Assembly (NCBI GenBank): GCA_017623265.1
Contig: JAGAPM010000168.1
Coordinates: forward strand, 1 to 14,497
Direction of reading: 5' to 3'
Length of the DNA: 14,497 bases
DNA from: Lentisphaeria bacterium
GTDB lineage: Bacteria > Verrucomicrobiota > Lentisphaeria > Victivallales > UBA1829
The notes beneath the pieces are model-generated. The model ran no database searches and was not told the DNA's origin. It was given only the letters and a program-made list of their open reading frames with translations. The position numbers were made by a program, and so were the translations under genes. How positions within the stretch are numbered: the stretch's first letter is position 1; each line of letters begins with the position of its first letter. This document shows positions 1-7,286 of this stretch, one piece after another.

Positions 1-1031
1 ACGGTGCGGATGCCCTGCGCTTTGCCATGGTCTACATTGCTCCGGTGGGGATCGATATCCGTTACAGCAACGACAAGTGTGAACTGGGCAGAAACTTTGC
101 CAACAAACTGTGGAACGCCTGCCGTTTCCGCAAGATGCAGGGTGACGTTTCCGCAGACTTCGATAAACTGACCATTCCCGCCGATAAACTGACCTCCGAT
201 GAACGCTGGATGCTCTCCAAGCTCAACGATGTGATCATCAGCACGGATGAAGCTCTCAAAGGCTTCAATTTCCATGCCGCCGCTCACGGGATCTATGAAC
301 TGGTCTGGAGCAACTTCTGCGACTGGTTCATCGAAGCCAGTAAAGTCCGTCTCTACGGCACGGAAGAAGAAAAAGCTCAGGCACTCCATGTACTGGACTT
401 CGCTCTCTGGAACATTCTGCGTCTGCTGCATCCGTTCATGCCGTTCATTACGGAAGAATTGGCGCATCAGATGGGCTTCCTGAAGGATGGCGAAAGCATC
501 ATGTATGCCGCTTATCCTGTTGCGCTGGAACTGGAAAAATCGGAAGCAGTCTGCACGGCAGTGGAACAGAAATATGAACTGGTAACGGCGGGCAGAAGCC
601 TGCGTCTTGCCAGCAACATTGCTCCGGGCAAGAAGATTGCTTATTACATCAAAGCGGCAAACGATGCGGCGGAAGCGTTCCTGCAGCAGGATATTGCCAG
701 TGTCAAGTCCCTCCTCAATGCCTCCGAAGTGACCATCGGCAAGGATGATTACAAGGCGGAAGACGGTGCCGGTGCGCCTTCTCAGCTCTGCAATGCCGGA
801 GCGATCTTCCTGCCCCTGACCGGGCTGATCGATGTGGCTGCGGAACGGGTCAAGCTGGAAAAACAGCAGAAAGATCTGCTCGGCTGGATCAAGAGTTCCG
901 AAGGTAAACTGAACAATGCCGGATTCGTGGCGAAGGCTCCCCCGAAAGTGGTGGAAGATGCACGCGCCCAGCTGGCTGATCTGAAAGAAAAACTTGCCCG
1001 CGTGGAAAGCGCTCTTGCAGCATTGAAGTGA
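1..1031 (+). CDS. valS: Valine--tRNA ligase, C-terminal part (5' end outside window)
   Basis: This is the 3' portion of the class I synthetase that charges tRNA-Val in the cytoplasm. The frame is open from the left edge. The first full codons read GADALRF, and the two bases before them fit a Tyr codon, giving the YGADALRF signature that lies just after the catalytic core of ValRS. Next come the helical anticodon-binding domain (NFANKLWNACRF, DERWMLSKLNDVI, then LLHPFMPFITEELAHQM). The last ~65 residues are the Lys/Glu-rich coiled-coil arm typical of ValRS (VDVAAERVKLEKQQKDLLGW, ending RVESALAALK). Catalytic HIGH and KMSKS motifs would be upstream of the window. The stop TGA at 1029-1031 runs into the AGGAG that serves the next gene, so the two are probably cotranscribed. 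No disruption is visible. ValRS is favoured over IleRS and LeuRS because of the C-terminal arm. Confidence 0.95.
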   Translation, partial: GADALRFAMVYIAPVGIDIRYSNDKCELGRNFANKLWNACRFRKMQGDVSADFDKLTIPADKLTSDERWMLSKLNDVIISTDEALKGFNFHAAAHGIYELVWSNFCDWFIEASKVRLYGTEEEKAQALHVLDFALWNILRLLHPFMPFITEELAHQMGFLKDGESIMYAAYPVALELEKSEAVCTAVEQKYELVTAGRSLRLASNIAPGKKIAYYIKAANDAAEAFLQQDIASVKSLLNASEVTIGKDDYKAEDGAGAPSQLCNAGAIFLPLTGLIDVAAERVKLEKQQKDLLGWIKSSEGKLNNAGFVAKAPPKVVEDARAQLADLKEKLARVESALAALK

Positions 1032-1043
1032 GGAGAAAATATC

Positions 1044-2759
1044 ATGTCTCTGCCGGAAAAAACTTTGTCAAAAGCGGAACTTGCAGAGACATTTGTATTC
1101 TTTCATGACCTGACTCTGACCACGGATGATGCAAGAGAATATTCCTGCGCCGGAAAACTGCCGGAGGGCGGGATCCCGTTCAAACTTTCTCCCGGCGGGA
1201 CATTCGATCTTGCAGACATCAGCGGTGCATTCACGCCCGTTTCGGATGCGGGGATCGTCTGCGGAGAGATCTTTGCCGAAGCAGAGGAAGAACGCTATCT
1301 GGGGCTGGGTGCCGACTGGTGGCTGACCGGATTCCTGAACGGCAGGGAGATCGGTACCACTGAACCGGACGGCAACAACGGATTTCCCGTTTCGCCGTAT
1401 GATCAGCTGTACAAGATCCGGTTGCAGAAGGGCATCAATCACTTTGCGGTATATCTGCGCCCGGGTGCGGCGAGCTGGCAGTTCGGATGCCGTCTTATCT
1501 CCAGTATGGCGGATCTGCCGGAGGATGTGGATACCCGTGACCTGCTGCTGGACCGGATCCGTGAACTGAAACTGCAGAACGGTCCGCTGGTCCATAATGT
1601 TTCCACTGACCGGGCGTGTATCTCCTTCTCTTTCAACGAGCCTGCTGCCGGCGGGATCCGTTGCAACGGACAGGAAATCTGGGCATGGCAGTACGGTTCC
1701 CGCTTGAGAAAACGGGTTCACCGTTTTGAGATCGAAGGCTTGGAGCCGGATACGGAATATCCCTTTGAATTGCTGATGCTGGATGAGGCTGTTCCGGCGG
1801 AACGGGTGGTGGCGACCGGCGTGTTCAAGACTTTTCCCGCTCATGGTACGAACTTTTCGTTCACCCTGACCAGTGATACCCAGTTTACCCACAAAGACCG
1901 GATCGCCGTGATGAAGGATCTGTACCGGAACTGCGGTCTCGGCAAGGCGGATTTCTTTGTCACGCTGGGGGATGTGGACAGTGAATTTACGAATTTCCAG
2001 AAAGTCTATTTTGATACCTTTTTCAACCCGCTGAAAGAACTTGGTTTCGATCTGCCGGCGCAGGTGGCGCGGGGAAATCACGAGTATCGCGGCACAGATA
2101 CGGATCAGTATTTTCACTGGTTCGGCAGTCCGTACTACGCATTCCGGTATGGCGATGTGTTTTTCTTCGTGCTGGATACCGGCGAGGATAAAGACCGGAT
2201 CATGACCCCGCATCACTACACGCTGCGGACGGACACGGATCAGTTGTTCCGGGATCAGCGCCGCTTTGTGGAGGAAATGATCCGCACGGAAGCCTGCCGG
2301 ACTGCAAAGTACCGGATCGTTCTTTCCCACGCAGGACCGCTGGATTGCGATGTGCCGAAACTGAAATATTATGCCGAACGGCTGGAACTTGCTGCCGGTC
2401 CCCTCTGCGGACCGGATCCTGCCTGTAAGATCCATCTCTGGCTGGGAGCAGATATTCACAGTCCCTTCCGTTATGATCCCGTGACGCAGCGTCTGACTGT
2501 GGCGAAAGGGGATGAAAAACGGGTTGTTTCCGAAGAAGATAAGGCGCGGGTGCAGTGTCCCGTGTTCATCAATGACGGACCGGACCGTTGCGGGGAGGAT
2601 GTGAGCCTTCTGCGAGTGGATGTGATGGATGATACTTTCCGCCTGACCTGTCTCGGCCGCGCCGGAAATGTGATGGATCAGATGGTCTTTACGCCCGGAT
2701 CCGCCATGATCACGGAGCAGACAACGTTCATTGAATTGAAAGGAAAAACGGAATGTTGA
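1044..2759 (+). CDS. Purple-acid-phosphatase-like metallophosphoesterase, cytoplasmic-looking paralogue with altered metal site
   Basis: 571 residues. The start ATG at 1044 is preceded by AGGAG (1031-1035), and the N-terminus has no signal peptide. Domains seen: a jelly-roll-like segment at about 60-150 (GADWWLTGFLNG, then KGINHFAVYLRPGAASW), an FN3/PAP-N-like beta domain at about 185-265 (HRFEIEGLEPDTEYPFELL), and a calcineurin-type phosphoesterase core from about 270. Core motifs are D278-T-Q280, G309-D310, G344-N345-H346-E347 and H429. The usual final GHxH is ADIH here (D470, H472), so the first His is replaced by Asp. The next gene is a paralogue that keeps GHVH. The family hydrolyses phosphomonoesters or diesters with two metal ions; the substrate is unknown. 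It is 12 bp downstream of valS and overlaps the next gene by 7 bp, implying translational coupling. Whether it is active, altered in metal preference or a pseudoenzyme cannot be told from sequence alone. Confidence 0.85.
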   Translation: MSLPEKTLSKAELAETFVFFHDLTLTTDDAREYSCAGKLPEGGIPFKLSPGGTFDLADISGAFTPVSDAGIVCGEIFAEAEEERYLGLGADWWLTGFLNGREIGTTEPDGNNGFPVSPYDQLYKIRLQKGINHFAVYLRPGAASWQFGCRLISSMADLPEDVDTRDLLLDRIRELKLQNGPLVHNVSTDRACISFSFNEPAAGGIRCNGQEIWAWQYGSRLRKRVHRFEIEGLEPDTEYPFELLMLDEAVPAERVVATGVFKTFPAHGTNFSFTLTSDTQFTHKDRIAVMKDLYRNCGLGKADFFVTLGDVDSEFTNFQKVYFDTFFNPLKELGFDLPAQVARGNHEYRGTDTDQYFHWFGSPYYAFRYGDVFFFVLDTGEDKDRIMTPHHYTLRTDTDQLFRDQRRFVEEMIRTEACRTAKYRIVLSHAGPLDCDVPKLKYYAERLELAAGPLCGPDPACKIHLWLGADIHSPFRYDPVTQRLTVAKGDEKRVVSEEDKARVQCPVFINDGPDRCGEDVSLLRVDVMDDTFRLTCLGRAGNVMDQMVFTPGSAMITEQTTFIELKGKTEC

Positions 2760-4471
2760 AGCAATTTCTGACTTTGCTTTTGTTAATGACCTTCACCCTT
2801 TCCGCCGCCGAACTGCAGCGGGGATCGTTTGCTGTGGTTTTCGATAAGAACCTGAAACCGGAGGATGCCAAAGCAGCCTCTCTGCAGAAAAAACTGCCCG
2901 GAGAAGCAAAAACATTTCTCATGCCCGGCAGATTCGTTTATAACTTGAAGACCCTGGACCCCACCTATACCCCGATCAAGGATGCGGCGCTGGTCTCTTT
3001 TGAGATCACGGCGGAACAGGATGAAGAGATCGTGCTTGGAATTGGTGTCGATTACTGGTTCACGCTGTTTCTGAACGGGGAACAGATCGCCACATCCGAA
3101 CCGGAAGGCGGCGGGGAAATTTACGAAAACGGATTTTATGTCCGCCAGTACAAAGTGCCGTTGAAGAAAGGGAAGAATTTCTTTGTGATGCACACCCGTC
3201 CCGGCATTGCCAGCTGGAACATTGCGATCTGCAACCTTTCAGACCTTGTGACGTACGGACCGTACGTGTTCGAGGTCGACTGCAACTCTGCAGTGGTGGC
3301 GCTGGAATATTGCGTGCCGCTGGCGGTCTGGCTCCGTTACTGGGAGGAAGGGAAGGAAACGGAAAAGAAACTTTTCAAAAGTCTGACATACGGCACGATC
3401 GCTCTGAAAAAGCAGCATCGTTTTGAACTGAAGGATCTGAAACCGGATACGGTTTATCATTATGAAGTTCTGCCCGCCGGTAAACTGGAGCAGCCGGATG
3501 CGCCTTCCGGTTCCTTCAAGACGCTGCCCGCCGTTGGAAAAAAGCATGTGCTGACCGCGATCAGCGATACGCAGTTCGGACCGGAGGAACGGGTGAGTAT
3601 CATCCGCAATTTTATCAGAAACGGCGTGTTCAAAGATACGAACCTGCTGGTTTCGCTGGGCGATGTTACCAGTACGTTTGACAACTTTCACTACATGTAT
3701 TTCAATACGTTTCTGGATGTGTTCCGTCAGCAAGGCGTGAATGCTCCGTTCTATCCGGTCCGGGGCAATCACGAGTACCGGGGCAGGGACACGGACCGCT
3801 ATGTGGAATGGTTCGGGCGTCCCTATTACGCGTTCCGGCATGGCGATGCACTGTATATCGTGCTGGATTCCGGCGAAGATAAACCCTTCCGTGAAAAGTC
3901 AGCTTATACCTGGCGGACCGATACGGAAATCTATTTTGAGGAACAGAAAGCGTGGCTGGAAGAGTTGGTGAAGAGCGATCTTTTCCAGACCGCAAAGGTG
4001 CGGATCGTGCTGGCTCATGCAACACCTTTTATCTGGTACGGACGCTGGATGTCACGCAATCTTGGAAAGATCGCCGAATGTTTCATGGGGGAAGATCCGG
4101 CGTACAAGATCGACCTCTGGCTTTGCGGGCATGTTCACTCGCCCTTCCGCTATGATCCGGTTACCGGTGAAACTGCCGGGCCCGCGCCGCGCGATGCAAA
4201 ACAAAAAAGCATCGGCGTGCCGGAATGGGATGCCCGCCGGATCAAATTCCCTGTCTATGTGAATGACGGACCCGGCGGACGGGGCGTGCAGTGCAGTGTG
4301 GTCCGCTTGGAAGTGGAAGGGGGAAAAGTGCATTTGAAATGTTTTGGAAATGACGGTACCCTGATGGATGATATTGTGATCGAACGGGGCAAACCCTTTG
4401 ATGTGAAAAATACAACTTTTATCAAATTTGAAAAACACGAAAGTAAAAAAGATAAAACGAAAGGAAAGTAA
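2753..4471 (+). CDS. Secreted purple-acid-phosphatase-like metallophosphoesterase
   Basis: 572 residues, starting at ATG 2753 inside the end of the previous gene, with AGGAAAA just upstream. Residues 1-19 form a signal peptide (MLKQFLTLLLLMTFTLSAA), so export to the periplasm or beyond is expected. The layout matches the upstream paralogue: a jelly-roll-like domain (GVDYWFTLFLNGEQIA; KGKNFFVMHTRPGIASW), a PAP-N/FN3-like domain (HRFELKDLKPDTVYHYEV), then a calcineurin-like core. Metal-site motifs are D272-T-Q274, G303-D304, G338-N339-H340-E341, H422 and an intact G459-H460-V461-H462. Both copies have Gln where motif I often has His. Strong local matches to the neighbour (NHEYRG, DTD, YYAFR, SPFRYDPVT) show tandem duplication. 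The C-terminus is Lys-rich (ESKKDKTKGK). The next gene starts 2 bp after the stop. A phosphatase acting on extracytoplasmic phosphoesters is likely; the substrate is not deducible. Confidence 0.88.
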   Translation: MLKQFLTLLLLMTFTLSAAELQRGSFAVVFDKNLKPEDAKAASLQKKLPGEAKTFLMPGRFVYNLKTLDPTYTPIKDAALVSFEITAEQDEEIVLGIGVDYWFTLFLNGEQIATSEPEGGGEIYENGFYVRQYKVPLKKGKNFFVMHTRPGIASWNIAICNLSDLVTYGPYVFEVDCNSAVVALEYCVPLAVWLRYWEEGKETEKKLFKSLTYGTIALKKQHRFELKDLKPDTVYHYEVLPAGKLEQPDAPSGSFKTLPAVGKKHVLTAISDTQFGPEERVSIIRNFIRNGVFKDTNLLVSLGDVTSTFDNFHYMYFNTFLDVFRQQGVNAPFYPVRGNHEYRGRDTDRYVEWFGRPYYAFRHGDALYIVLDSGEDKPFREKSAYTWRTDTEIYFEEQKAWLEELVKSDLFQTAKVRIVLAHATPFIWYGRWMSRNLGKIAECFMGEDPAYKIDLWLCGHVHSPFRYDPVTGETAGPAPRDAKQKSIGVPEWDARRIKFPVYVNDGPGGRGVQCSVVRLEVEGGKVHLKCFGNDGTLMDDIVIERGKPFDVKNTTFIKFEKHESKKDKTKGK

Positions 4472-4473
4472 AG

Positions 4474-5796
4474 ATGTCCGGAATTTTTAAGGCCTATGAC
4501 ATCCGCGGGATCTACCCGGAACAGCTGAACGAAACGATTGCTGAAAAAATCGGCAGAGCGTTTGTGACCTTCACCGGCGCCAAAAAAGTGGTGGTCGGCA
4601 GAGATATGCGCCCTCACTCTGAACCTCTGTTTCAGGCGCTGACCAAAGGGATCACCGAGCAGGGCGCCGATGTGGTGGATCTGGGGCTCTGCTCCACTCC
4701 CATGAGTTATCATGCCAACGGAAAACTGGGTGCCGATGGCGGGATCATGATTACCGCATCTCACAACCCCGGCGAATGGAACGGCTTCAAGCTGTGCCGT
4801 GCGCAGGCAGTACCCATCAGCGGTGTGACCGGGATCGCAGATATCGAAGCGCTGGTCGCCGCCGATCAATGGGAAACACCGGAAAAGGTCGGGACCGTGA
4901 CGCAGTACGACATTGCGGCGGAATACGCCAAGTTCCTCCGGTCCTTTGTGAAATTTGATAAAAAGCCGAAAGTGGTGGTGGACTACGCCAACGCCATGGG
5001 TATTTATGAGATCAAGGGAATCGAAGATCTGTTCGAGATCATTCCCATGTACAAGGAACTGGATGGCACATTCCCCAATCACGAAGCGAACCCGCTGCAT
5101 CTGGAAACGCTGGATGCCATCCGGGCGAAAGTGGTGGAAGTCGGTGCCGATTTCGGTGCGGCGTTCGATGGCGACGCAGACCGCTGCGGCTTCATCGACA
5201 ACGAAGGCAACATCATCCCCATGGACCTCTTTACCGCTCTGATCGCACAGGATACGCTGGAAGATGTGCCGGCAGGTACGCCGATCCTCTACGACCTGCG
5301 CTCCAGCTGGGCGGTCAAGGAAAGCATCGCTGAACACGGCGGAAAGCCGGTGATGTCCCGCGTCGGTCACGCTTTCATCAAAGCGCAGATGCGGGAAGTG
5401 GGCGCTGTTTTCGCCGGCGAACTCTCCGGTCACTATTACTACAAGGAAAACTTTGTGGCAGAATCTCAGGGCCTCTCCATGATCAAGCTGGCGAATCTGA
5501 TCTGCAAGACCGGTAAAAAGGTTGCGGATCTGGTGAAGCCGCTGAAAAAGTATTATCAGAGCGGCGAGATCAACAGCAAGGTGGCAGATGTTCAGCCCAT
5601 TCTTGCCGCCATCCGTGAGAAATATGCAGACGGCAACCAGTTTGAACTGGACGGCATCAGCGTGGAGTACAGCGACTGGTGGTTCAATGTGCGCTCCTCC
5701 AATACGGAACCGCTTCTGCGCCTCATCGTGGAAGCAAAGGATCCGGCAAAGATGGCGGAGAAGCGGGATGAGCTTCTTGCTCTGATCCGCGGCTGA
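4474..5796 (+). CDS. manB: Phosphomannomutase/phosphoglucomutase (alpha-D-phosphohexomutase)
   Basis: 440 residues, the usual size for bacterial ManB/CpsG-type enzymes. It interconverts hexose 6-phosphate and 1-phosphate in the cytoplasm, supplying GDP-mannose or UDP-glucose pathways for surface polysaccharides. All four signature motifs are visible: the phosphoserine loop TASHNP (catalytic S96), the metal loop D232-G-D234-A-D236-R, the sugar-specificity loop G315-E316-L-S318-G-H320, and the phosphate-binding loop R407-S-S-N-T-E-P. The N-terminal FKAYDIRG is also typical, and the overall pattern resembles E. coli ManB/CpsG. Mannose versus glucose preference cannot be fixed from sequence, so the symbol is tentative. 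The ATG at 4474 follows an AAGGAAAG ribosome site that overlaps the end of the preceding gene. It is the last gene of the valS-phosphoesterase operon; a strong terminator follows 27 bp after the stop. Confidence 0.94.
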   Translation: MSGIFKAYDIRGIYPEQLNETIAEKIGRAFVTFTGAKKVVVGRDMRPHSEPLFQALTKGITEQGADVVDLGLCSTPMSYHANGKLGADGGIMITASHNPGEWNGFKLCRAQAVPISGVTGIADIEALVAADQWETPEKVGTVTQYDIAAEYAKFLRSFVKFDKKPKVVVDYANAMGIYEIKGIEDLFEIIPMYKELDGTFPNHEANPLHLETLDAIRAKVVEVGADFGAAFDGDADRCGFIDNEGNIIPMDLFTALIAQDTLEDVPAGTPILYDLRSSWAVKESIAEHGGKPVMSRVGHAFIKAQMREVGAVFAGELSGHYYYKENFVAESQGLSMIKLANLICKTGKKVADLVKPLKKYYQSGEINSKVADVQPILAAIREKYADGNQFELDGISVEYSDWWFNVRSSNTEPLLRLIVEAKDPAKMAEKRDELLALIRG

Positions 5797-5822
5797 CGGA
5801 TTTTACCGGTCATTGCGTTTGC

Positions 5823-5865
5823 GCCGGGGGAACCTTGAGAACGGTTCCTCCGGCAATTTCTTTTT
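5823..5865 (+). terminator. Intrinsic terminator of the valS-manB operon
   Basis: A 12-bp stem pairs GCCGGGGGAACC (5823-5834) with GGTTCCTCCGGC (5843-5854), with one G-U pair and an 8-nt loop. It is followed by AATTTCTTTTT. It lies 27 bp after the manB stop codon. Confidence 0.9.
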
Positions 5866-5877
5866 AAATGCGGAAGC

Positions 5878-5912
5878 AAAAAAACGGCGGTGACATTTCT
5901 GTCGCCGCCGTT
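5878..5912 (-). terminator. Intrinsic terminator of the SDR/reductase gene
   Basis: A 13-bp stem pairs AACGGCGGTGACA (5883-5895) with TGTCGCCGCCGTT (5900-5912), with one G-U pair and a 4-nt loop. On the minus strand it is followed by seven T (plus-strand A run 5878-5884). It sits 26 bp beyond the stop of the minus-strand gene and only 12 bp from the opposing plus-strand terminator. Confidence 0.88.
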
Positions 5913-5938
5913 ATGGTAGGTGGTATTATCTGTGATGA

Positions 5939-7051
5939 TCAGATGTCAGCCACTACATCCGGGTTTTCCTGTTTGTAGTATGCGTAGTTCAACATCTTGA
6001 GGAAGTCCACATCCAGCTTCCAATCCAGTGCTTCATCGCCCAGGTCCGCACGGACGTTGGTCTGGTCGAAGATGATCTGGGTGGTGAAGTAGGGCATCAG
6101 GTCGCCGATCATCTTGGTGATGAGCAGTTCATCCGGCGTGGGATCTTCTACTTTATCCATGACGCAAAGGTTGTCTGCCTTCAGGGTGGTGGAGACTGCT
6201 TCGGAGATCATCTGGGTGGAAACCGGGCTGTCGCCGGTGATGTGATAGGTCTTGCCGCAAACCGGCTTGAAGAACAGGGTGCTGATCGCCTTCTGAACAT
6301 AGTCGATGGGCACGAAGTAGATCTTGTCACTGGTGGGGCTCTGGAGACGGATCGTCATGGGCAGGTGTGCAGCCGGATTGATCCCCGCCTTCATGCAGCG
6401 GTTCTTTTTGACTCTGCCGAGGAATTCCAGAATACGGTAGAATGCCAGCGGCTTGCGCAGTTTACCATCCGTCAGACGGCCCACAATGATGGAGGGGCGG
6501 TAGATGGTGTGGGGAACGCCGCTTTCACGGACCAGCTTTTCTGCGTCGAACTTACTGCGTTCGTAGGAGTTGATGAAACCTTTTGCGGGCATGTCATCTT
6601 CCATGACTCTGCCGACGCTGGTGCCGGCGACATATGCCGTACTGACATAGTGGAGCAGGGGGATGTTGAAACGCTTGACTGCTTCCAGAGCCTGTTTTGT
6701 ACCGTTCAGGTTGGTGGCATAGGTTTTGCCTTCCGGGTCTTTGCCCAGGTTCACGTCTGCTGCGCAGTGGAACATGGCATCGAAGGGGGCGTACTTTGCG
6801 ATTTCATCGAAGGGCAGTTGGGTGACGTCACCGGCGATCACTTCGATCCCGCTCATGATGGCATCAAATGCTTCCGGAGTGCCGTCAAATTCGCACTGGT
6901 CGCGGATGGCATCTTCAACACGTTCCTGTGCGGTCTGGGTGCGACCTGCACGGATCACTGCCACGATTTTGAAGTCCGGATGTTTCCGGAGCATTTCTGT
7001 TACGACTGATGCTCCGACCAGTCCCGTAATACCTGTGAGTAGAATCTTCAA
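5939..7051 (-). CDS. Extended SDR family NAD(P)-dependent reductase/epimerase, thioester-reductase-like
   Basis: 370 residues. The chosen start is TTG at 7051-7049 because AGGAG sits 8 nt upstream and the protein then begins directly with the Rossmann strand LKILLTGITGLVG. The frame stays open to 7270, but that extension is AT-rich, lacks a ribosome site before its ATG, and does not look like protein. NAD(P)-binding glycines are G7-x-x-G10-x-x-G13. The SDR catalytic set is S137 (HYVSTAYV) with Y163-x-x-x-K167 (SYERSK). HCAADVN (95-101) and YRPSIIVG (184-191) are typical of extended or atypical SDRs, including the NAD-binding-4/thioester-reductase group. The partner substrate could be a nucleotide sugar, sterol-like or acyl group; there is no carrier-protein domain. 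It is transcribed alone, diverging from waaA and ending at its own terminator. Confidence 0.85.
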   Translation of the reverse strand: MKILLTGITGLVGASVVTEMLRKHPDFKIVAVIRAGRTQTAQERVEDAIRDQCEFDGTPEAFDAIMSGIEVIAGDVTQLPFDEIAKYAPFDAMFHCAADVNLGKDPEGKTYATNLNGTKQALEAVKRFNIPLLHYVSTAYVAGTSVGRVMEDDMPAKGFINSYERSKFDAEKLVRESGVPHTIYRPSIIVGRLTDGKLRKPLAFYRILEFLGRVKKNRCMKAGINPAAHLPMTIRLQSPTSDKIYFVPIDYVQKAISTLFFKPVCGKTYHITGDSPVSTQMISEAVSTTLKADNLCVMDKVEDPTPDELLITKMIGDLMPYFTTQIIFDQTNVRADLGDEALDWKLDVDFLKMLNYAYYKQENPDVVADI

Positions 7052-7058
7052 GGTTCTT

Positions 7059-7064
7059 GCTCCT
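7059..7064 (-). promoter_or_regulatory. Ribosome binding site that fixes the TTG start
   Basis: The minus strand reads AGGAGC here, a near-consensus Shine-Dalgarno. AGGAG ends 8 nt before TTG at 7051. No comparable site precedes the in-frame ATG codons further upstream, so this site decides the start of the SDR gene. Confidence 0.8.
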
Positions 7065-7219
7065 GTTAGGGGTTTTTGTTTTATACTGAATTTGTTTAAT
7101 ATATTTTTATTGCACAACTGCATATAACACGCAATCAACCTTAATATAACACACTTTTTTAAAAATAAAAGCCCTGTACAGTTTTTATTTGGGAAAAATT
7201 GAAATTCTGCTGTTTTGCG

Positions 7220-7249
7220 TTGGAAAAAAACGGGTGATCGATGTATATT
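7220..7249 (+). promoter_or_regulatory. Candidate sigma70-type promoter for waaA
   Basis: TTGGAA (7220-7225) and TATATT (7244-7249) are separated by 18 bp, 38 bp before the waaA ATG. They match 4 of 6 and 5 of 6 consensus bases. The whole 7052-7286 gap is AT-rich, so chance matches are possible; no equally clear promoter was found for the divergent minus-strand gene. Confidence 0.4.
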
Positions 7250-7286
7250 ATAAGAGGAAAACTCAACCAAGAACCGGAGATCTTTT

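Noticed and set aside
1068..2459. 463-residue minus-strand open frame antisense to the first phosphoesterase
   Set aside because: No family motifs, no ribosome site, and the plus strand carries clear phosphoesterase motifs through the same region.
4255..5433. 392-residue minus-strand open frame across the phosphoesterase/manB junction
   Set aside because: It spans two well-supported plus-strand genes, is His/Arg-rich in a composition-driven way and has no domain signature.
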